In this document: piece after piece, positions 51,169 through 54,674 of the stretch | How the letters are laid out: each line of letters begins with the position of its first letter | Numbering within the stretch: the first letter of the stretch is position 1 | Assembly: GCF_026790065.1 (NCBI RefSeq) | Contig: NZ_JALAMO010000021.1 | Location: forward strand, 1-54,674 | Reading direction: 5' to 3' | From: Bacillus sp. N13C7 | GTDB taxonomy: Bacteria; Bacillota; Bacilli; Bacillales; Bacillaceae | Length of the DNA stretch: 54,674 bases | The notes under the pieces: model-generated | What the model was told of the DNA's origin: nothing | Databases searched by the model: none | What the model saw: the letters and a program-made list of their open reading frames with translations, nothing else | Translations under genes and position numbers: made by a program

Positions 51169-51274
51169 TTTCTGTTTCAGAAACTTTGTAACCACATAAT
51201 ACAGTTCTAAAACAGAAATGTCAACAAGTTTTGTTTACAATTTAGAAACTTTTTTTATTTCCATAACGGAAACA
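51169..51274. promoter_or_regulatory. Operator cluster between the divergent repressor genes
   Basis: Three 17-bp inverted repeats: GTTTCTGTTTCAGAAAC (51169-51185), AGTTCTAAAACAGAAAT (51204-51220) and ATTTCCATAACGGAAAC (51258-51274), with an isolated half site (TTAGAAAC, 51243-51250). Consensus GTTTCTnnnnnCAGAAAC. Arranged like operators of a lambda-type switch. Confidence 0.85.
51197..51225 (-). promoter_or_regulatory. Early promoter with operator in the spacer
   Basis: Minus strand: TTGACA (51225-51220), 17-base spacer, TATTAT (51202-51197). The spacer contains the operator at 51204-51220, so bound repressor blocks polymerase. It drives the cro-like gene and the early operon. Confidence 0.85.
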
Positions 51275-51311
51275 TGTTATCATTTGTCTTACTTAGAAAG
51301 TGGTGAAAACA

Positions 51312-51641
51312 ATGAATATAGGCGATCGGATAGTTTTATTAAGAGAAAGAAAAGGTTGGTCCCAAAGGGAACTAGCCCGCCGTATAGACCTAAATTATGC
51401 TGTTATGAACCGTATAGAAAAAGGCACTCGACCTATTACTGATTCAGAAATAATCAAGTTAGCTGAGGTCTTGGATGTCACAACAGACTATCTGTTAAAG
51501 GGAAATTCAAACGACTCTCAAATAGATGAACTTTTAAATGATCCTGAAACCCTAATTGCTGGTCGTGATGGAAAAATCACTAAAGAACAAGCAAAAGAAC
51601 TTTTGGATTATCTTTTGAAAAAAGGGTTCGATGAACAGTAG
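51312..51641 (+). CDS. Prophage CI-like Xre repressor (109 aa)
   Basis: Xre/SinR-type repressor: MNIGDRIVLLRERKGWSQRE then LARRIDLNYAVMNRIEKGTR, followed by LADVLDVTTDYLL-like linker (AEVLDVTTDYLLKGNSND) and a C-terminal helical segment (KITKEQAKELLDYLLKK). It keeps the prophage silent by binding the operator cluster. It lies with an ImmA-like protease downstream (52557), a known repressor-inactivation pair in Bacillus elements. Start 51312 is preferred over an upstream GTG at 51300. Confidence 0.9.
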   Translation: MNIGDRIVLLRERKGWSQRELARRIDLNYAVMNRIEKGTRPITDSEIIKLAEVLDVTTDYLLKGNSNDSQIDELLNDPETLIAGRDGKITKEQAKELLDYLLKKGFDEQ

Positions 51642-51692
51642 CAGCTATTCTTTATTCTTAATTCTTTAATTCTTCTTCTGGTAAAACATTTG

Positions 51693-51708
51693 TTAAACAT
51701 TTGTTTAA
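51693..51708. repeat. 16-bp palindrome in the gap after the repressor gene
   Basis: TTAAACATTTGTTTAA has 7-bp arms, and related GTAAAACAAACTGTTTAAC lies at 51793-51811. The gap 51642-51871 has no gene; these may be binding sites controlling the lipoprotein gene. Confidence 0.4.
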
Positions 51709-51871
51709 TAAAAAGAAACCTAAGTGTTAAATAAAACTTTTTGCACTCTCTGAAAACATAGATATATCAAGGGTTTGTCATGGATGCGTGCTGTAAAACA
51801 AACTGTTTAACATTCATTGAGTTAATTGAAAGATTAAGAAAACATAACTGGAGTAAAAAGGGGAACTAAAA

Positions 51872-52477
51872 TTGTTCAAAAAATTGGGGACTTTACTATT
51901 AATTACTTCACTGATATTGCTCGCAGCATGCAAAAATAGTGAAGAGTCTTCTACATCATCAAAAGACACAAACAATGCAACTGATACCAACACATCAGAA
52001 AGCCAAGACATCTCTACTAATGGACCTGAAAAAGTTGGGGATGTATATGAGATTGATGGCGGTACAGCCAAAGTAATGGCCATCAGCAATAAAGAAGCTA
52101 CTGCGAAAACTGGCCCGATGCAAGTAACTGTAAAAAAAGTAATTGCCGCTGTGGCCAACGAACAAACACCTTTTATTGAGGTTCAACTAGAAGCAGAAAA
52201 TACATCAGATAAAGTAGTTTATTTCGGCCCAGATGATGCAAAGTTAGCAACAAGCACTGGGGTACAAATCAATGAGCCGTCTTCTGACGAAAGTGACAAA
52301 TTTCTTGGAGAGTATGTGGGGAAAGTAAATGATAGTGGATCCGTCTTTTATATTTTTGAAAATGAAGAGGATATAAAAGACTTAGATTCAATTCGGCTAA
52401 GAATCTCCCTTCCGGTTGATGAGGACGCCAATGCTTTAGGTGACGATCTAGATTTAAAAATTAACTTAGAGCATTAA
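51872..52477 (+). CDS. DUF4352-type lipoprotein, superinfection-exclusion candidate
   Basis: A 201-residue lipoprotein. Signal peptide with lipobox LLAAC (Cys20), a Ser/Thr/Asn linker (about 21-55) and a beta-sandwich DUF4352-like domain (YEIDGGTAKVMAISNKEA; PFIEVQLEAENTSDKVVYFG). Start is TTG at 51872 behind AAGGGG. It is anchored outside the cell membrane. Phage-encoded lipoproteins next to integrase/repressor genes often block DNA injection by related phages; here that is inference. It is followed by its own terminator. Confidence 0.85.
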   Translation: MFKKLGTLLLITSLILLAACKNSEESSTSSKDTNNATDTNTSESQDISTNGPEKVGDVYEIDGGTAKVMAISNKEATAKTGPMQVTVKKVIAAVANEQTPFIEVQLEAENTSDKVVYFGPDDAKLATSTGVQINEPSSDESDKFLGEYVGKVNDSGSVFYIFENEEDIKDLDSIRLRISLPVDEDANALGDDLDLKINLEH

Positions 52478-52481
52478 AAAC

Positions 52482-52508
52482 AAGCCCTATTTGGGGCTTT
52501 TCTTTAGA
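52482..52508 (+). terminator. Terminator of the lipoprotein gene
   Basis: AAGCCC/GGGCTT with a TATTTG loop and TTCTTT tail, 10 bases after the stop. Confidence 0.8.
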
Positions 52509-52556
52509 AAATAAAACCGAACATAAGTTTGCACTTCGTTAGTAGGAGGCTTTACC

Positions 52557-53090
52557 TTGTATCATTTATCACTTCTTGAGGAAAGAATACAGACAATTTA
52601 CACCGGAATCGGTATTACAAAGCCTGGTTCATGGGACTTGGAACTAATTGCAGATAGGTTAAAAATAATAGTTCATTACAAAAACCGTTCATCTGTAGCA
52701 GTAAAGCTGCTGGGAATGGCTTGCATTATTCTTGATTCGCGATTATCCAAAAAAAAGCAATGGGAAGACTTTTCCCATGAACTGTGCCATCACATAAATC
52801 ATGTGGGTGTTCAATACAAATTACCCTCACTTTTTAGAGAATTACAGGAGAATCAAGCAAATGCCTTTATGTATCACTTTGCTGTACCTAGCTTTATGCT
52901 GAAAAACATCAGATTACCTGCAACCAAGCGGGAATCTATAAGTCTCATATCTGATCTATTTCAAGTTACTTATCCTTTTGCAGAAAAAAGACTAGATATG
53001 TACCTTCGTAAGCTATTCAGCTTTAAATATCAATCATTCATGATTCAAAAAAATCAAGAAAGGGAGAAAATCTTATATGCCAACAATTGA
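52557..53090 (+). CDS. ImmA/IrrE family metallopeptidase (repressor antagonist)
   Basis: A 177-residue ImmA-like zinc protease with FSHELCHHIN (H74, E75, H78) and QENQANAFMYHFAVP (third-ligand region). In ICEBs1 and several phages ImmA cleaves the Xre repressor after DNA damage. Start is TTG at 52557 with GGAGG at 7 bases. It overlaps the integrase start by 14 bases, so both are made together. The likely trigger for prophage induction here. Confidence 0.9.
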   Translation: MYHLSLLEERIQTIYTGIGITKPGSWDLELIADRLKIIVHYKNRSSVAVKLLGMACIILDSRLSKKKQWEDFSHELCHHINHVGVQYKLPSLFRELQENQANAFMYHFAVPSFMLKNIRLPATKRESISLISDLFQVTYPFAEKRLDMYLRKLFSFKYQSFMIQKNQEREKILYANN

Positions 53091-54261
53091 AAAAAGAGGC
53101 GAAAAGTCATTTCGATTAGTTGTTGATATTGGTACAAAGAGTAAGCGTAAAAGAAAGGTCAAAACAATTAGAATAGAGGATCCTGCTTTATTAAAAACCA
53201 CTAAAAAGCTGCGCAATTACCTAGAAAGCGAATGGTATAAATTCAAAACAGAAGTTGAAGCCGGCGCTTATATCACACCGCACAAACGCACATTCAATAT
53301 GTTTATAGAGGATTGGGAGAAAAAATATGCCCTGGATCATCTCGATGATAAAACTCGTGAAACTTATGAATATATTATGGGGAAAGAAATACAGCCTTAT
53401 TTTGGAGACATGTACTTGGATGAGATTCAGCCGATTCACATATTAAATTTCTTAGAAGAATACCAACGGGAAAATGATGTCTCAACGTCAAGCATTCATG
53501 CAAGATATCGAATCATTAGAGATATCTTAGGGCGAGCAGCTGAGTGGAAAATCATAAAAGAAAACCCTGCTGAAAACGTAAAGCGGCCAAAACAAAAGTA
53601 CAATGAATATGAAATTTATACTGAAGAAGAAATAAAGGAAATCTTTATGCTATTAGATGAACACGCTCCATTAAGGAACAGAGTTATGATTAAATTTGCT
53701 TTTACTGGTGGATTTCGTAGAGGTGAACTATTGGCAATCGATGAAACAGACTTATTTTTTGATACTAATGAAGTCAGAATTGATGAGTCTTTACAATATA
53801 CAAAGAAGAAAGGTTATCGTTTTAAAGATCCTAAAAGTAACTCTTTCCGTAAAGTTACGATGCCACCTGATATAATGCAAGAAGCAGCTATTTTGCTACG
53901 AGAGATCAAGAAAAATAAATTACTGTTGGGTGAACTGTGGAGAGGAACAGATAAGCTTTTGTTATTTGGTGGGGATATGGGGCAACCCCAGTATCCTACC
54001 TCACCTAATACTTGGTGGCAGAGATTCACTAAGAGGCACAATATTAAGCCAGGACGTCTTCATGATATGAGACACTCACACGCAACAATGTTAATAAATC
54101 AAATTGGGAAAGTACCTGGATTAAACATTAAAGCTATTTCTCGGAGGCTTGGACATGCTAACGTCCAAACCACGTTGAATATTTACACTCACGCTAATCG
54201 TGAATCAGATATTTTAGTTGCTGATGCAATCAATAATATATTAAAAACGGGGACATTTTAG
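53077..54261 (+). CDS. int: Tyrosine-type integrase
   Basis: A 394-residue tyrosine recombinase. N-terminal arm-binding domain (about 1-60), core-binding SAM-like domain (70-170), catalytic domain with FAFTGGFRRGELLA (R214), the beta-hairpin Lys region (FRKVTM), LHDMRHSHATML (H329, R332), GHANVQTTLNIYTHA (H360, Y370). All catalytic residues are present. It inserts the phage in tRNA-Thr; attR follows 105 bases later. Confidence 0.96.
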   Translation: MPTIEKRGEKSFRLVVDIGTKSKRKRKVKTIRIEDPALLKTTKKLRNYLESEWYKFKTEVEAGAYITPHKRTFNMFIEDWEKKYALDHLDDKTRETYEYIMGKEIQPYFGDMYLDEIQPIHILNFLEEYQRENDVSTSSIHARYRIIRDILGRAAEWKIIKENPAENVKRPKQKYNEYEIYTEEEIKEIFMLLDEHAPLRNRVMIKFAFTGGFRRGELLAIDETDLFFDTNEVRIDESLQYTKKKGYRFKDPKSNSFRKVTMPPDIMQEAAILLREIKKNKLLLGELWRGTDKLLLFGGDMGQPQYPTSPNTWWQRFTKRHNIKPGRLHDMRHSHATMLINQIGKVPGLNIKAISRRLGHANVQTTLNIYTHANRESDILVADAINNILKTGTF

Positions 54262-54274
54262 AGAAATTCTCTAA

Positions 54275-54295
54275 TTTGCCACCCGTATGACACCC
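54275..54295. promoter_or_regulatory. Candidate arm-type integrase sites (right end)
   Basis: TTTGCCACCC (54275-54284) then ATGACACCC (54287-54295), matching the repeats at 215-234 near attL. Confidence 0.45.
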
Positions 54296-54308
54296 ACCTA
54301 TTTTAGAC

Positions 54309-54346
54309 AAAAAAAATAACAGTTCCATATTTCGCGGAAACTGCAT
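54309..54346 (-). terminator. Phage-borne terminator for the rebuilt tRNA operon
   Basis: On the minus strand CAGTTTCC pairs with GGAACTG (one bulge) around a 9-base loop, followed by TTATTTTTTTT. It lies about 20 bases after the tRNA-Thr 3' end and would stop rRNA-operon transcription before it runs antisense into int. Confidence 0.75.
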
Positions 54347-54366
54347 AAGATCAACGTATTTTAGAT

Positions 54367-54414
54367 AAGCTTCCAAGCGGGCTCGAACCGCTGACCTCTT
54401 CCTTACCATGGAAG
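54367..54414. repeat. attR: 48-bp core repeat within tRNA-Thr
   Basis: Identical to 57-104; right part continues into the host 5' half of tRNA-Thr, so the gene is intact here. Confidence 0.95.
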
Positions 54415-54440
54415 TGCTCTACCTGCTGAGCTATGGAAGC
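54368..54440 (-). tRNA. tRNA-Thr (anticodon GGU), rebuilt by the phage
   Basis: Complete cloverleaf on the minus strand: acceptor GCTTCCA/TGGAAGC, anticodon stem CTTCC/GGAAG with loop ATGGTAA (GGT), T stem AGCGG/CCGCT. CCA is not encoded. The 3' part from 54414 leftwards is phage-derived, the 5' part is host. Confidence 0.95.
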
Positions 54441-54442
54441 AA

Positions 54443-54517
54443 TGGCTCCGCAGGTAGGATTCGAACCTACGACCGATCGGTTAACAGCCGATAGCTCTAC
54501 CACTGAGCTACTGCGGA
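54443..54517 (-). tRNA. tRNA-Asn (anticodon GUU)
   Basis: Acceptor TCCGCAG/CTGCGGA, discriminator G and encoded CCA, anticodon loop with GTT. Two bases separate it from tRNA-Thr. Confidence 0.95.
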
Positions 54518-54561
54518 ATAATATAAGCTTCATAAACAAACATGGTAGAAATAATAAAACT

Positions 54562-54674
<113 letters not shown>

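Overview
The window is an essentially complete PBSX/skin-family myovirus-type prophage of about 54.3 kb, inserted in an rRNA-tRNA operon of a Bacillus subtilis-group chromosome. The host call rests on the 5S rRNA and tRNA-Asn/tRNA-Thr sequences at the right edge and on close matches to B. subtilis PBSX/skin proteins (XlyA/XlyB, XhlA, XhlB, XepA, Xkd series), all recognised by eye and not by search. A 48-bp direct repeat (57-104 and 54367-54414) made of the 3' two thirds of tRNA-Thr(GGU) marks attL and attR. Integration split the host tRNA-Thr gene, and the phage copy rebuilds it at attR. The host operon terminator (5-37) is left 54 kb away, beyond attL, and the phage carries its own terminator just downstream of the rebuilt tRNA.

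Layout, left to right. 1-104: host terminator and attL. 105-4105: lysogenic cargo, namely a small Cys protein, a Rap-Phr quorum-sensing cassette (predicted pheromone DRNQT) and an LXG polymorphic toxin with its putative immunity gene. 4145-31566 (minus strand, transcribed right to left): the late operon, running terminase small and large subunits, portal, minor head protein, XkdF, capsid, connector proteins, sheath (XkdK), tube (XkdM), tail chaperones with a programmed -1 frameshift (XkdN), a 1783-residue tape measure (XkdO), baseplate (XkdP-XkdU), fibre, XkdW/X, XepA, holins XhlA/XhlB and amidase. Two cargo insertions sit inside it: a TxpA/BsrE-like type I toxin, antisense between xkdM and xkdN, and a membrane-anchored 233-residue protein with its own promoter and terminator.

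31613-41305 (mostly minus): an accessory zone mixing conserved phage genes (81-aa protein, ParB-like protein, orphan C5 methyltransferase, ArpU-like late activator, XtrA-like protein) with AT-rich cargo. The cargo includes a RelA/SpoT-type nucleotide synthetase, a DUF4145 protein, a two-helix membrane protein with a sequestered Shine-Dalgarno, a secreted bacteriocin-like protein with a divergent small membrane partner, and an Xre-ImmA protease paired with an unknown 259-residue protein under a promoter/operator of their own. 41376-50905 (minus): replication and recombination, with RusA, an SPP1 G40P/G39P/G38P-type helicase, loader and initiator set, and a recombination set of Bet/RecT annealing protein, Rad50/SbcC-like ATPase and MBL-fold hydrolase. 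50714-51641: lysogeny switch with divergent Xre repressors around a consensus early promoter and 17-bp operators of the form GTTTCTnnnnnCAGAAAC. 51872-54261 (plus): lipoprotein, ImmA-like protease and tyrosine integrase. 54368-54674: tRNA-Thr, tRNA-Asn and a partial 5S rRNA.

The structural, lysis and integration genes all look intact, so unlike PBSX this could be an active phage. The most interesting content is the density of self-contained cargo cassettes (toxins, putative defence proteins, peptide signalling), several with visible promoters, operators and terminators.
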